From the NCBI GenBank assembly GCA_003024985.2, contig PXIH01S0001241.1: DNA of 45,963 bases, one strand, 5' to 3'. The position numbers were made by a program, and so were the translations under genes. Numbering within the stretch: the stretch's first letter is position 1; the number at the start of each line of letters is the position of its first letter. Positions 26,776-36,245 of the stretch are shown here, piece by piece. Source of the DNA: Euperipatoides rowelli (taxonomy: Eukaryota > Onychophora > Udeonychophora > Euonychophora > Peripatopsidae). The notes beneath the pieces were generated by a model. It made no database searches. It saw only the letters and a program-made list of their open reading frames with translations, and was not told the origin of the DNA.

Positions 26776-29700
26776 TCATAACAAAAAACACAAATTTTGA
26801 TAGATATAGTCTATTTTTTCGTTTATTTTTACATTTGTCAAATTTAAGAAAATTGAATTTTTGAAATCAGGTAATATTTTTAGCATTTTTGGACTTTTTT
26901 GTATTGTTTTAATTATTTTTTCTATAGGAATGTCTTTTTCATTTTCGTATTCAATTTCTAGGAAATTTTTTTGTTCTTTCAGTTTTGTTATTCTTGCATT
27001 TTTACTTAGTATTCTAAGTTCAGCTACTGTTAATAATGTATTTAGTTCTTTAGGAATTGGACCAAAACGTTTGCATATTTCTTCTCTAATTTTTTTATTT
27101 TCTTCTTGATTTTGAATTCCTGAAATTTTTTTATAAATTAGTATTTTGTCTTGTTCTTTATTGGTGTAAGTGTCGGGGACAAATCCTATATAGTTTAAGT
27201 CAATTGTAACTTCACTTTCAGTTAAATAAATACCCATTTTTTTTTCAATTGTTTGATTTAGCATGGTTACATAATAATCAAGCCCTACAGCTTCTATCTC
27301 TCCATGCTGCTCTTGTCCGAGCAGATTACCAACTCCTCTAATTTCCATGTCTTTCATTGCAATTTTAAAACCATCGCCTAATTTATTAAAATTAGAAATT
27401 GCCTTTAGCCTATCCAAAGCTTCTGAGTTTAGTTTTATGTTTTCTGGGTATAAAAAGTATGCATATGCTTTTTCAAAACTTCTTCCAACACGTCCTTTTA
27501 ATTGATAAAGTTGGGAGAGTCCAAAAAGATGAGCATTATTTATTATGATTGTATTTGCATTAGGAATATCTATTCCATTTTCAATTATTGTTGTTGCAAG
27601 TAATATTTGATAAGTTTTGTTTATGAAGCCATGCATTATATTTTCAATTGTTTCACTGGCTAGTTTTGCATGTAAAGTGGCAATTCTAGCATATGGTATT
27701 AATTTTTCTAAAAATACCTTAAGATTATTAAGGTCCTTTACATTATGATGTACAAAAAAAACTTGTCCTTCTCGTGTCAATTCTTTTTCTATTGCATGTT
27801 TTATTAGAAACTCGTTGAAACTTTCAACGTATGTTTCAATTGCTATTCGATTTCTAGGAGGTATTTTTAAGATAGAAATATCTCTTAATTTAATCAATGA
27901 CATGTGAAGTGATCTTGGAATTGGAGTTGCAGATAAAGTTAATGAGTCAATAGAAGCTTTTGTTACTTTCAATTTTTCTTTTTCTTTAACACCAAATCTT
28001 TGCTCTTCATCAATTATTACAAGTCCTAAATTCTTGAATACTACTTGCTTAGAAAGAATTTTTTGGGTTCCAATTATTATGTCAAGTTCTCTCTCTGCTA
28101 GGTTTTTTATTATTTTCTTTTCTTGAGCTTGTTTTACAAAACGGCTTAACATGGCAATTTTAATTGGAAAGTTTTTAAATCTCTTCACTAAAGTATTGTA
28201 GTGTTGTTCTGTAAGTATTGTAGTAGGGGATATAATAGCTACTTGCTTACCGCCCATAACAGCTTTAAAAGCGGCTCTCATTGCTACCTCTGTTTTACCA
28301 AAGCCCACATCACCACATAAAAGTCTATCCATTGGCTTATTTATTTCCATATCTTCTTTTATTTCTTGTATTGCTTTTAATTGATCATCTGTCTCGTCAT
28401 AGGGGAATTCAGATTCAAAAAGTAGTTGCCATTCATTGTCCTTTGGGTATGCAAATCCTTTTATGCTTTCTCTTTTTGAGTAAAGTTCAATTAATTGATT
28501 GGCTATATCTTCAATTTTATTTTTTATTAGAGCTTTTTTCTTTTCCCATGTTTTTGAACCTATTGTGTCAAGTTTAATACTTTTGCCTTGAGTTCCTATG
28601 TATTTTTGAATAAGATTGGTCTGTTCAATTGGAATGAATAATTTTTCTGAATTAGCATATTCTATTTCTATATAATCTTTTTCTACAAAGCTAGTTTTGA
28701 TTCTTCTAATTTTTTTAAATATTCCAATTCCATGATTTATGTGAACAATAGGAGAACCGGGTTCTAATTCAATAAAAGAATCTATTACTTTTGTATTTTT
28801 ACTTTCAAATTTTTTATTAATTTTTTGTTTTGTATTGAAAATATCTGATTCAAGAATAAGAGCAATTTTTTCTTCTTCTATGATTAGTGAACTAGAGATA
28901 TTTAGGACTTCAAATTCAAGTTTGGGAATATCTCTACAAAGATATTTTAATTTTTCTTTTTGTGACTGAGATTCACATGCTATTGTTGTTTTAAAATTGT
29001 TATTTATCCAATTTTTAAATTGCTCTTTAGCTAGAGTTATATTTGAAAGAAAATTTTTCTCATGTTCTGTGTTAAAGTTTATTAATTCCATATCTTTTGT
29101 ATTTGTAAACTTTAGAAAATTTACAAGGGGAATTATTTTTAAATCTCTTGCTTCTAAAAAAATATTTTGAGGAGGAATAGATATTTTATTCGTTTTCAAT
29201 GCTTTAAGATATAGGTTTTCATATTCTTTATGTATCTTGTTGACTGCCTCTTGAAAGTCATTTATTTCATAATTTATTAAAATGGTAGTTTCAGTAAGTT
29301 CTTCATGTAAATATGCACTAGAAACTAAAGAATAAAAAATTTCCTCTGTTCTTGTTTCACTTTTGTTTTCAAGTTCACTAAATACATGGGAATACTTAGA
29401 ATGTTCTGCTTTGTTAATTTTAAATTTCAGTTTTGTAACTAAATTTTTTTCCCAGATTATTTCTTTTTTTGCTAAAATTTCAAATTTTTCAATGCTTTCT
29501 TTTCCTTTTGATTGGAGTATTGGATCAAAAGTAGTAATTTCTTCTATTATATTGAAGTCTAGTATGATTTTGTAAGGCTGTTTATCACCATAAGGAAAAA
29601 TATCTATTACTTCTTCTTGTATTGTAAATTCTCCTTGAAGGTTTGTTTTTTTTGTTTTTTCATACCCAAGTTTAATTAATTTAGTTTCCAAAATTGTTAA

Positions 29701-30150
29701 GTCAAGTTCTTCTTTTTTTGTTATTTTCATTATTTTATTTAAAATCTCTTCTTTTTTAGGTATTTTACTTAAAAAAGATTTTAAAGGTGTAATGTAGATT
29801 CCAGGATTACCCTTGTAGAAATTTACTAGAAATTTTGTTCGTTCTGTAAATATTTTGTTTTTTGAATTGATTCCTTGGTATACTAGAGGACTGAAATATT
29901 CTAGAATGTATATTTGCTCTGTAAACTTACTTAAATCTAAACTTAGCTTGTCTATTTGTGATTCATTGTTAATTAGTAAAACTACTCGGTTTTCCTTACT
30001 AAATTTTTTTAATTTGTAAATTAAGAAAGATTCAAAAAAGCCCTCACATCCACTTAATGTACATGGTAGTTTTTTACTTATGTTCTCTTTTATTCTTAAA
30101 AGCTTACTGTTTTTATCAAATTTATTATTTAGTTCTTTTAGTATGTTCAT
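26776..30150 (-). CDS. mfd: Transcription-repair coupling factor Mfd
   Basis: Mfd is a DNA translocase that displaces RNA polymerase stalled at lesions and recruits UvrA. At 1124 residues it is full length. The N-terminal third is UvrB-like. A polymerase-interaction domain follows around 450-540 (GSPIVHINHGIGIFKKI; YIEIEY and KLFIPIEQ). The RecG-like helicase core has GDVGFGKTEVAMRAAFKAV, VIIDEEQRFG and LSATPIPRSLHMS, then the TRG-like QLKGRVGRS and a C-terminal regulatory domain. AAAGG lies seven bases before the ATG. It converges on the DJ-1-family gene with 26 bases between. Confidence 0.97.
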   Translation of the reverse strand: MNILKELNNKFDKNSKLLRIKENISKKLPCTLSGCEGFFESFLIYKLKKFSKENRVVLLINNESQIDKLSLDLSKFTEQIYILEYFSPLVYQGINSKNKIFTERTKFLVNFYKGNPGIYITPLKSFLSKIPKKEEILNKIMKITKKEELDLTILETKLIKLGYEKTKKTNLQGEFTIQEEVIDIFPYGDKQPYKIILDFNIIEEITTFDPILQSKGKESIEKFEILAKKEIIWEKNLVTKLKFKINKAEHSKYSHVFSELENKSETRTEEIFYSLVSSAYLHEELTETTILINYEINDFQEAVNKIHKEYENLYLKALKTNKISIPPQNIFLEARDLKIIPLVNFLKFTNTKDMELINFNTEHEKNFLSNITLAKEQFKNWINNNFKTTIACESQSQKEKLKYLCRDIPKLEFEVLNISSSLIIEEEKIALILESDIFNTKQKINKKFESKNTKVIDSFIELEPGSPIVHINHGIGIFKKIRRIKTSFVEKDYIEIEYANSEKLFIPIEQTNLIQKYIGTQGKSIKLDTIGSKTWEKKKALIKNKIEDIANQLIELYSKRESIKGFAYPKDNEWQLLFESEFPYDETDDQLKAIQEIKEDMEINKPMDRLLCGDVGFGKTEVAMRAAFKAVMGGKQVAIISPTTILTEQHYNTLVKRFKNFPIKIAMLSRFVKQAQEKKIIKNLAERELDIIIGTQKILSKQVVFKNLGLVIIDEEQRFGVKEKEKLKVTKASIDSLTLSATPIPRSLHMSLIKLRDISILKIPPRNRIAIETYVESFNEFLIKHAIEKELTREGQVFFVHHNVKDLNNLKVFLEKLIPYARIATLHAKLASETIENIMHGFINKTYQILLATTIIENGIDIPNANTIIINNAHLFGLSQLYQLKGRVGRSFEKAYAYFLYPENIKLNSEALDRLKAISNFNKLGDGFKIAMKDMEIRGVGNLLGQEQHGEIEAVGLDYYVTMLNQTIEKKMGIYLTESEVTIDLNYIGFVPDTYTNKEQDKILIYKKISGIQNQEENKKIREEICKRFGPIPKELNTLLTVAELRILSKNARITKLKEQKNFLEIEYENEKDIPIEKIIKTIQKSPKMLKILPDFKNSIFLNLTNVKINEKIDYIYQNLCFLL

Positions 30151-30235
30151 TATTTACCTTTTTTAGTTCTTGTATTTCATATATAATAGTAGTTATTATT
30201 GATTTGTTTGTATATAATTCTAGTTGGAGAGCATT

Positions 30236-31198
30236 ATGAAGTTTAGGAAAACATTTTTATCTTTTGTATTAGCTTTATGTTTTGGTATAGATTTATTCTC
30301 ACAAGAAAATAAAGGTTTGGAGTTTAAGATAAAATTTTCAAATCAGTCAATTTATTATGTAAATAGTAATATTTGTGTAGAAGCTACTCTTGTAAATGCT
30401 TCAACAGATGTATTAAACCTTGAAATAGGAGATATTAATATTTTTAGCTTTGATTTTTCTGTTACAAATATTTCTAATATTAAGGTTAATAAGTCTATTA
30501 AATATATGCAAAATAAATCTAAAAATGTTGCAGTTTCTGTTAGGAGTGTAAGCTTAAGACCTAACGAAAAATTATCAATTACTATGAATATAAATCAATT
30601 TGTTGATTTTAATAAAGAGGGGATCTATTTAATAAGAGGGATTTTCTATCCTAATATTTCTGATATAGATAAAAAAATAGAATCTAATGTAATAACACTA
30701 TTTTTAAAACCAGAAGTTGCTAATCCATCTAATGCTAGTATTGATTCATCAAATATATTAGCAAATCATAATATTCAAAGTGTATTGAAGCAAGAAAACC
30801 TTGCTCCTGATAAAGTTATTGAATATATTTTTAAGGCTAGGCAGCTTAATGAGAAAGAAAAATTTTTCTTATATTTAGATATTGAGAATTTTATATTAAA
30901 TGATCCAGGTAAAGTTTATTTATATAAGCAAAAATTATCTTTAGATGGTGATATGGTTAATGAATATAAGGATTACTTATGGAATAGTAACGACATTGAT
31001 ATTTCTAAGGTACCTGTTAAGTTTTCCATCATAGAGACAATTTATACCCCTATCACAGGAAAGGTTATTGCTGATGTTTCTTTTGATGATAATAATTTCT
31101 ATATCTCTAAGAGATATACATTTTTTCTTAGGAAGCATGATTATTATTGGATAGTTTATGATTACATTATTCAAAATATTGGGATTAAAGAAAAATAA
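30236..31198 (+). CDS. Secreted protein of unknown function
   Basis: I do not recognise a family. The ATG at 30236 is preceded by GGAGAG (spacing four) and gives 320 residues, better than an upstream TTG. The first ~23 residues (MKFRKTFLSFVLALCFGIDL, then FSQ) are a Sec signal without a lipobox, so the protein should be periplasmic or outer-membrane associated. Residues ~28-165 look beta-rich and immunoglobulin-like, with alternating hydrophobic residues and a segment LRPNEKLSITMNINQF. The C-terminal half is more mixed and ends in a hydrophobic-aromatic stretch. Position matches BB0624. Its end overlaps the longest possible amidase frame by 41 bases, suggesting a shared envelope transcript. 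Confidence 0.8.
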   Translation: MKFRKTFLSFVLALCFGIDLFSQENKGLEFKIKFSNQSIYYVNSNICVEATLVNASTDVLNLEIGDINIFSFDFSVTNISNIKVNKSIKYMQNKSKNVAVSVRSVSLRPNEKLSITMNINQFVDFNKEGIYLIRGIFYPNISDIDKKIESNVITLFLKPEVANPSNASIDSSNILANHNIQSVLKQENLAPDKVIEYIFKARQLNEKEKFFLYLDIENFILNDPGKVYLYKQKLSLDGDMVNEYKDYLWNSNDIDISKVPVKFSIIETIYTPITGKVIADVSFDDNNFYISKRYTFFLRKHDYYWIVYDYIIQNIGIKEK

Positions 31199-33188
31199 TT
31201 TTTTTATTACTTTGATAAAAAAAGAACTTATCATTATTTTTTTAATGATAAGTTCTTTTCAGGTATATGCAAATCAAATTTATAAAGTAGAAAAAGGAGA
31301 TACTTTGTATTCCATTAGCAGGAAGTTTGGAATCCCTGTTATGCTTTTGAAAACTTGGAATAAACTAGAGTCAAACAATATTAAAATTGGACAAATTTTG
31401 AATCTTTCAACTTTTTCCAACCAGAGTAGTATTTTAGTTAAAAGAAATTTTAGTTCTTACGTTGTTAAAGAGGATGATAGGCTTGAATCTATTTGTGAAA
31501 AATTTGATATAAGTAAAGAAGCTTTACTTGCTTGGAATAATGTAACTTTTTTTAATTTTAATGTAGGTACCAAAATATACTTAGAAGCTCCTGACTTCTT
31601 GCGTCCTTATATTGTGAGGAAAGGCGACTCAATTTCTAGCCTTTCAAAGATTTTTAATGTAAGTTTTAATGATATTATTAAAGCTAATGACTTAAAAACT
31701 AAGAATATTATTATTGGACAAAAATTATATTTGAAAAAAGCTCCAAATAATATTATTTTTCATTATGTCCAAAAGGATGATACTCTAGATAAGATAGCTT
31801 ATATTTATGGACTTGATGTAGAAGAGCTCATTAAGCTTAAGAACAAGAAAACTAATACTCTTGAACTGGGTTCACTCTTGAATGTCTTGAATCTTTCTAA
31901 AGAAGAGCCCATGATATCTACTTTAGCTCAAAATAAAGAAATTAACAAGTCCAAGAATAATTTTTCTACTCATAAGGTAACAGTGGGTGAAACTCTTTAT
32001 AGCATTGCTAGAACTTATGGGATATTGCTTGAAGATTTGAAACAATGGAATGATTTAAGTAGCAACAATATTTTTTACCAACAAAAATTAAAAATATATC
32101 AAAAAAATTCTTCTGTTTCCAATGCAAATAATGAAGTTATTAAAATCCCTTTTAACAAAGTTAATACAAATAATTTAGATAATACTGTGAATAATATTAT
32201 TATTAAGAATAAAAAACTAAACATAGATATTGCTAGATCTTATTTTCATAAATCTAATCTTGCTAATAATTCTTTAGCAGTTTTAAATCCTAAGATACCA
32301 ATTTTGGAATGGAACAAGGATTTCTATTATTGGTCTAGACCTAAGAAAAACTTTCAACCAAATAGAATATATTATGAGAGTTGGAATTCTCCTTTAAATT
32401 CTTATAAAAAAGCTTCAGCTCTTTTTGTCAGTTTTAAAGATTTAGTAGAATTACAACCAATGGGTACGAAGCTTAAGAATAAATTAATAATAATAGATCC
32501 AGGACATGGTGGTCTTGATCCTGGTGCCTTAGCAAAATCTAAGGATGGATTGGGAAAAGATGTTTATGTAGTTGAGGATGAATATATTTATGATATATCT
32601 TTAAGGACTTATGTATATTTAAAGGAACAGGGAGCCCATGTTGAACTTACTATACTATCTCCTGAACATTTAATTAGAAATAGTGAGTTAGCAAATAATA
32701 CGTTTGTTAACGTAAAAAATGAGGTTTACAACAGTTATGAACTAAATAAAAATGATACAGATAAAGCATGGGTAATTGGAGCGGATAATGGTCTTAACAG
32801 GAGAATGAAAGTTGTTAGAAATTTTATAAAACAATATAAGGGCCTTAAACAAGATGATATTGTTTTTATTAGCTTACATGCTGATAATAGTAGTATGCCA
32901 AAAGGTATGGGTATTATTTTTCATAAGGCAGAAGATACAAAATCAGAAGATATTTATTCAAGAGCAATTGCAGAAAAGATTACAAAGAATACTAAAAGAA
33001 ATATATATATTAAAGGACATGATTTTCATGTTATTAGGAATAATCCATTAAAAACTAAGTTTCTAATAGAAGTTAGAAACTTAGCATATGAAGATGAAGT
33101 TTGGGCAATTCGTTCATCTAAATTAAGAGATCAGGACGCTAGGACTATTGCAAATTTTATTATTAGGATTTTCAATAAAACTAATTGA
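31158..33188 (+). CDS. N-acetylmuramoyl-L-alanine amidase with five LysM repeats
   Basis: This is a peptidoglycan amidase that cuts MurNAc from the stem peptide. Five LysM repeats bind glycan (about 41-83, 101-143, 151-193, 202-244 and 272-314; each starts YxVxxGDTLxxI-like). A linker follows, then an Amidase_3 domain from ~442: zinc ligands His450 (DPGHGG), a Glu at 473 or 475 and His574 (SLHADNS), and catalytic-type Glu638 (FLIEVRNLA). The start is uncertain. ATG 31158 gives a long leader. TTG 31212 gives a compact signal (IKKELIIIFLMISSFQVYA). ATG 31245 lies inside the hairpin described separately and leaves too short a signal. BB0625 by position. Confidence 0.9.
   Translation: MITLFKILGLKKNNFFITLIKKELIIIFLMISSFQVYANQIYKVEKGDTLYSISRKFGIPVMLLKTWNKLESNNIKIGQILNLSTFSNQSSILVKRNFSSYVVKEDDRLESICEKFDISKEALLAWNNVTFFNFNVGTKIYLEAPDFLRPYIVRKGDSISSLSKIFNVSFNDIIKANDLKTKNIIIGQKLYLKKAPNNIIFHYVQKDDTLDKIAYIYGLDVEELIKLKNKKTNTLELGSLLNVLNLSKEEPMISTLAQNKEINKSKNNFSTHKVTVGETLYSIARTYGILLEDLKQWNDLSSNNIFYQQKLKIYQKNSSVSNANNEVIKIPFNKVNTNNLDNTVNNIIIKNKKLNIDIARSYFHKSNLANNSLAVLNPKIPILEWNKDFYYWSRPKKNFQPNRIYYESWNSPLNSYKKASALFVSFKDLVELQPMGTKLKNKLIIIDPGHGGLDPGALAKSKDGLGKDVYVVEDEYIYDISLRTYVYLKEQGAHVELTILSPEHLIRNSELANNTFVNVKNEVYNSYELNKNDTDKAWVIGADNGLNRRMKVVRNFIKQYKGLKQDDIVFISLHADNSSMPKGMGIIFHKAEDTKSEDIYSRAIAEKITKNTKRNIYIKGHDFHVIRNNPLKTKFLIEVRNLAYEDEVWAIRSSKLRDQDARTIANFIIRIFNKTN
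31220..31259 (+). promoter_or_regulatory. Perfect 17-bp hairpin at the 5' end of the amidase gene
   Basis: The arms 31220-31236 and 31243-31259 pair perfectly across a loop of six T residues. It begins 21 bases after the upstream stop at 31198 and lies within the signal-peptide codons if translation starts at 31158 or 31212. It could work as an attenuator, a terminator without the usual T-tract, or a translation-control stem. Confidence 0.6.
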
Positions 33189-33213
33189 CAAAAAAGATGA
33201 AATTTAATAAAAT
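33185..33213 (+). promoter_or_regulatory. Sigma-70 promoter of tRNA-Asn
   Basis: TTGACA (33185-33190) and TAAAAT (33208-33213) are separated by 17 bases. The TGA stop of the amidase gene lies inside the -35 box. Transcription would start near 33220. Confidence 0.85.
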
Positions 33214-33233
33214 TACTTATGAATGCTAATAAA

Positions 33234-33305
33234 TCCCCTATAGCTCAGCGGTAGAGCGGGTGGCTGTTAACCACTAGGTCGGAGGTTCAACCCCTTCTGG
33301 GGGAG
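33234..33305 (+). tRNA. tRNA-Asn (GTT)
   Basis: Acceptor TCCCCTA pairs with TGGGGGA (one T-G pair), discriminator G. The anticodon loop CTGTTAA carries GTT. CCA is not encoded. It marks the left border of the YfcC-arcA segment. Confidence 0.96.
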
Positions 33306-33330
33306 TTTCATAAATTACAATTTTTTCTTA

Positions 33331-33376
33331 TTAAGAGGGCCGTTGTTTATTTTATAAGTAACTTGGGCCCTTTTAA
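33331..33376. terminator. Stem-loop between tRNA-Asn and the YfcC transporter gene
   Basis: TTAAGAGGGCC (33331-33341) pairs with GGCCCTTTTAA (33366-33376) with one G-T pair and a 24-base loop. It lies between convergent genes and could stop transcription from both sides. The long loop and modest T-tract make it moderate. Confidence 0.55.
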
Positions 33377-33380
33377 TTAT

Positions 33381-34772
33381 TTATATATATACGTTTATTA
33401 AGATTATTCCTATGGAAATAATTAGTTGAATAATAAGTAATGGAAATATAAATTTTAACCAATGTGCCCATGATATTTTTGCCATTCCAAGTGCAGCCAT
33501 TAAAACACCACTGGTTGGAGTTATCATGTTTACAAGTCCAGAGCCTGTTTGAAAGGCAAGAACAGCGACTGTTTTTGGGATTTTAAATATTTCTACTAAA
33601 GGTGTCATGATTGGCATTACCAGTGAAGCATGTCCTGATGATGAGGGCACTAAAAAGGCTATTAAGATTTGAATACATTCATTTAAGATTATGAATGCTT
33701 CTTTTGTAAGTCCTCTTAAGAAGTTAGCAGAAGAAGTTAATATTGTATCTATTATTGCACCATCTTCAGCTATAATAACAATTCCTCTTGCAAGTCCTAT
33801 TACTAAAGCAGCAGAAATTAAATCTTTAGCTCCTTCAATAAAAGCTTCCCACATAATTGTTTCATTTATTTTACCTATTATGGCAGAAATAATAGCAGAT
33901 ATTAAGAATAACACTGTTAATTCATTCATTTCCCACTTAAGTTGTATAATACTGTAGATCATAAATATAATTGTTGTAATAAATAATATTACAATGATTT
34001 TCTTATTTAAAGTAAACTCCATATTATTGTTATCTTGTTTTTCTTTGTCATTTTTTCCAAAATGTTTAAGGTGTTTTTCTCTTAGATCATATACAATAGA
34101 ACTTTTTGGATCTTTTTTTACTTTAATAGCATATATCAAAACATAAATGATTGAAACGGTTGTAGATATGATGAAAAAAACTATTCTTAAATAAAGGCCA
34201 TTTTTTAAAGGAATTTGAGCTAAAGTTGATGCGATTCCAGTTGCAAAGGGGTTGACAGTAGAAGCCAAAGTACCAGTTGCACAGCCTAGTAAAATAATTG
34301 ACATTCCAACTAAAGGATCATACCCCATTGTAAACATAAGTGGAATGATAATGATATAGAAGGGTATGGATTCTTCCCACATTCCCATTGTAGTTCCACT
34401 AAGAGCAAACAGTATCATCATAATAATAATAAGCCATTTATCTTTTTTGCTTAGTAATTTTACTGCTTTATTAAGTCCTGCATCAATGGCTCCTGTTTTA
34501 AGTATGATACCATATGCTCCTCCTACAATAAGCACAAATGCAATAACTTCAGTAGCGCTACTGAATCCTTTTGCAAAAGCTGCAAATGTATTTAAAAAAC
34601 CTTGTGGTTTTTGTTCTACTAAATGATAAGTATTTGGGTTTATATTTATTTCCCCTGTAACCTCATTTTTATATCTGTCAAACTTTCCAGCAGGTATAAT
34701 CCAGGTTAGCATAGCCATTACTATAATTAGTGAGAATATTATAGTAAAACTATGAGGCAGTTTAATTTTCAT
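33381..34772 (-). CDS. YfcC/ArcD-family amino-acid transporter
   Basis: This is an inner-membrane carrier with about 11-12 hydrophobic segments over 463 residues. It has the re-entrant signatures of the YfcC/DcuC group: GTTMGMWEESIPFYIIIIPL (~residues 135-154), the CATGTLASTVNPFATGIAS segment, VPSSSGHASLVMPIM and TPTSGVLMAALGMAKISW near the C-terminus. AGGAG lies about six bases before the ATG. It is downstream of arcA, so an arginine-in, citrulline- or ornithine-out exchange is likely. I recall a member of this family (BB0843) beside arcA and arcB near the end of the B31 chromosome. The substrate is inferred from context. Confidence 0.85.
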   Translation of the reverse strand: MKIKLPHSFTIIFSLIIVMAMLTWIIPAGKFDRYKNEVTGEININPNTYHLVEQKPQGFLNTFAAFAKGFSSATEVIAFVLIVGGAYGIILKTGAIDAGLNKAVKLLSKKDKWLIIIMMILFALSGTTMGMWEESIPFYIIIIPLMFTMGYDPLVGMSIILLGCATGTLASTVNPFATGIASTLAQIPLKNGLYLRIVFFIISTTVSIIYVLIYAIKVKKDPKSSIVYDLREKHLKHFGKNDKEKQDNNNMEFTLNKKIIVILFITTIIFMIYSIIQLKWEMNELTVLFLISAIISAIIGKINETIMWEAFIEGAKDLISAALVIGLARGIVIIAEDGAIIDTILTSSANFLRGLTKEAFIILNECIQILIAFLVPSSSGHASLVMPIMTPLVEIFKIPKTVAVLAFQTGSGLVNMITPTSGVLMAALGMAKISWAHWLKFIFPLLIIQLIISIGIILINVYI

Positions 34773-34829
34773 GTTAACTCCTTATATATAAAATATTTGT
34801 TATTTTAGTTTTTTACTATATATGATAAA

Positions 34830-34860
34830 AATCAGAATATTATTATTTAATATCCTGATT
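34830..34860 (-). terminator. Rho-independent terminator after arcA
   Basis: Two 12-base arms (34830-34841 and 34849-34860, one mismatch) close a seven-base loop. On the minus strand the stem ends CTGATT followed by T residues and ATC, a typical T-tract. It lies between arcA and the transporter gene, which implies a separate or attenuated transcript for the latter. Confidence 0.72.
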
Positions 34861-34914
34861 ATATAATTACTTATTATTATACAAATAATAAACAAATTTT
34901 CTAATTTTAGTAAA

Positions 34915-36150
34915 CTATATGTCTTCTCTAATTAAAGGCATAGACATGCATCTTGGCCCTCCGCGTCCTTTTGAAAGTTCACTTGAAGGCATCTCATTCA
35001 CTTTAATTCCGTGATTTCGGAGAATTTTATTGGTTACATGGTTTCTGTTGTACACTATAATTTCACCAGGAGCTATTGCTAAGGTATTTGCTCCATCATT
35101 CCATTGCTCTCTACTTGAGTAGATTGGATGACCATCAGCACATTCTATGAGTTTTATTTTTGTTCCTAAGTGGTATCCTAATAATTCATCAACTGTTGCA
35201 TTTTCTTTTTTTATTTTAATACCATTTTTAAGTTTTGAGTCTTTTGTTAATTCGTATAGTGTAAATAGCGCATTATTACAACTATGTATTGTGAATATGT
35301 TATGGTCAATTTGAGTGAGCACTGTATCAAGATGCATGTAAGACCTCATTGGTGGTATTTGGAACCCTAGTATTGTTTTGAAAGATGTATTTTCTTCAAA
35401 AAGTTTTTTAGCAATTTTTTCAAGAGATCTACTTTCTGTTCTTTCAGAAATACCTATTGCTAATATTTCTTTATTTAGTACTAATATATCTCCTCCTTCA
35501 ATATGACTATCTTCATTTCTATTATACCATAAAGGAATATTAGCATTTTTATATTCAGGATGATATTTGAATACATATTCAGCAAAAATAGTTTCTCTTC
35601 TTCTTGTTGTTCTTCTCATTTTGTGAATTGATACACCATTTCCTATTGATGCAAATGGATCTCTTGTGAATAAAACATTAGGTAAAGGATCACAAAAAAA
35701 TGGATAGCTATCATTTACCAGTGCATATAATGAAGTAAATTTATATTGGCTAAGCTCCTCTTTTAAAACTCCTGCTATCATTTTATCTACCATTTCTTTA
35801 GTAGGTAAATCTAAGAAATATTTTGATATAGCATCTTTGATTTCTTCTTCTCTTATTCCTGCTTCATAAAGAAATTGGAATATAAATTGTGACTTAATAT
35901 CACTTGATGTGCTAATTGCTTCAGCTACTAAATTTTCAATATAAACAACTTCAATTCCTTTATCTTTTAGAATTGCAGCAAATATATCATGTTCTTTCCT
36001 AGCTCTTTTAAGATATAGAATATCGTCAAATAATAATCTAGGTAATAATTCAGGTGTTAGGTTTTCAACTTCTTCACCTGGCCTATGAATTAAAACTTTT
36101 TTTAATTTTCCAATCTCGGAAAATACATTAATTTTATTTTTTTCTGACAT
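34915..36150 (-). CDS. arcA: Arginine deiminase
   Basis: The enzyme converts arginine to citrulline and ammonia in the cytoplasm. Active-site residues are clear: [10 protein letters not shown] with Asp164, HIEGGD with Glu218, HLDTVL with His273 and Asp275, and the nucleophile Cys401 in [10 protein letters not shown]. At 411 residues the family length is met. AAGGAG lies about six bases before the ATG at 36150. No ornithine carbamoyltransferase (arcB) or carbamate kinase is in the window. Ammonia release could serve acid resistance; exchange with the adjoining carrier is the likely partner step. In B31, arcA is recalled elsewhere (BB0841), so the position is unusual. Confidence 0.96.
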   Translation of the reverse strand: MSEKNKINVFSEIGKLKKVLIHRPGEEVENLTPELLPRLLFDDILYLKRARKEHDIFAAILKDKGIEVVYIENLVAEAISTSSDIKSQFIFQFLYEAGIREEEIKDAISKYFLDLPTKEMVDKMIAGVLKEELSQYKFTSLYALVNDSYPFFCDPLPNVLFTRDPFASIGNGVSIHKMRRTTRRRETIFAEYVFKYHPEYKNANIPLWYNRNEDSHIEGGDILVLNKEILAIGISERTESRSLEKIAKKLFEENTSFKTILGFQIPPMRSYMHLDTVLTQIDHNIFTIHSCNNALFTLYELTKDSKLKNGIKIKKENATVDELLGYHLGTKIKLIECADGHPIYSSREQWNDGANTLAIAPGEIIVYNRNHVTNKILRNHGIKVNEMPSSELSKGRGGPRCMSMPLIREDI

Positions 36151-36245
36151 TTTATCTCCTTATTTTTTTGAAAAACACTTGCAGTAACTTAATTAAATTT
36201 ATAAAAAATAATTTTTTAAATCAAATTGTTTGTATTTATTTTATT

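Noticed and set aside
28281-28577. 98-codon hydrophobic frame antisense to mfd
   Set aside because: Lies opposite the conserved helicase core of mfd, so it is a shadow frame rather than a membrane protein.
31158-33188. LysM repeats as a tandem DNA repeat or CRISPR-like array
   Set aside because: The repeats are diverged protein repeats of ~43 residues without DNA-level identity or spacers.
36162-36245. A promoter for arcA on the minus strand (TTGATT with TAAATT)
   Set aside because: The boxes are weak and the region is so AT-rich that such matches occur by chance.
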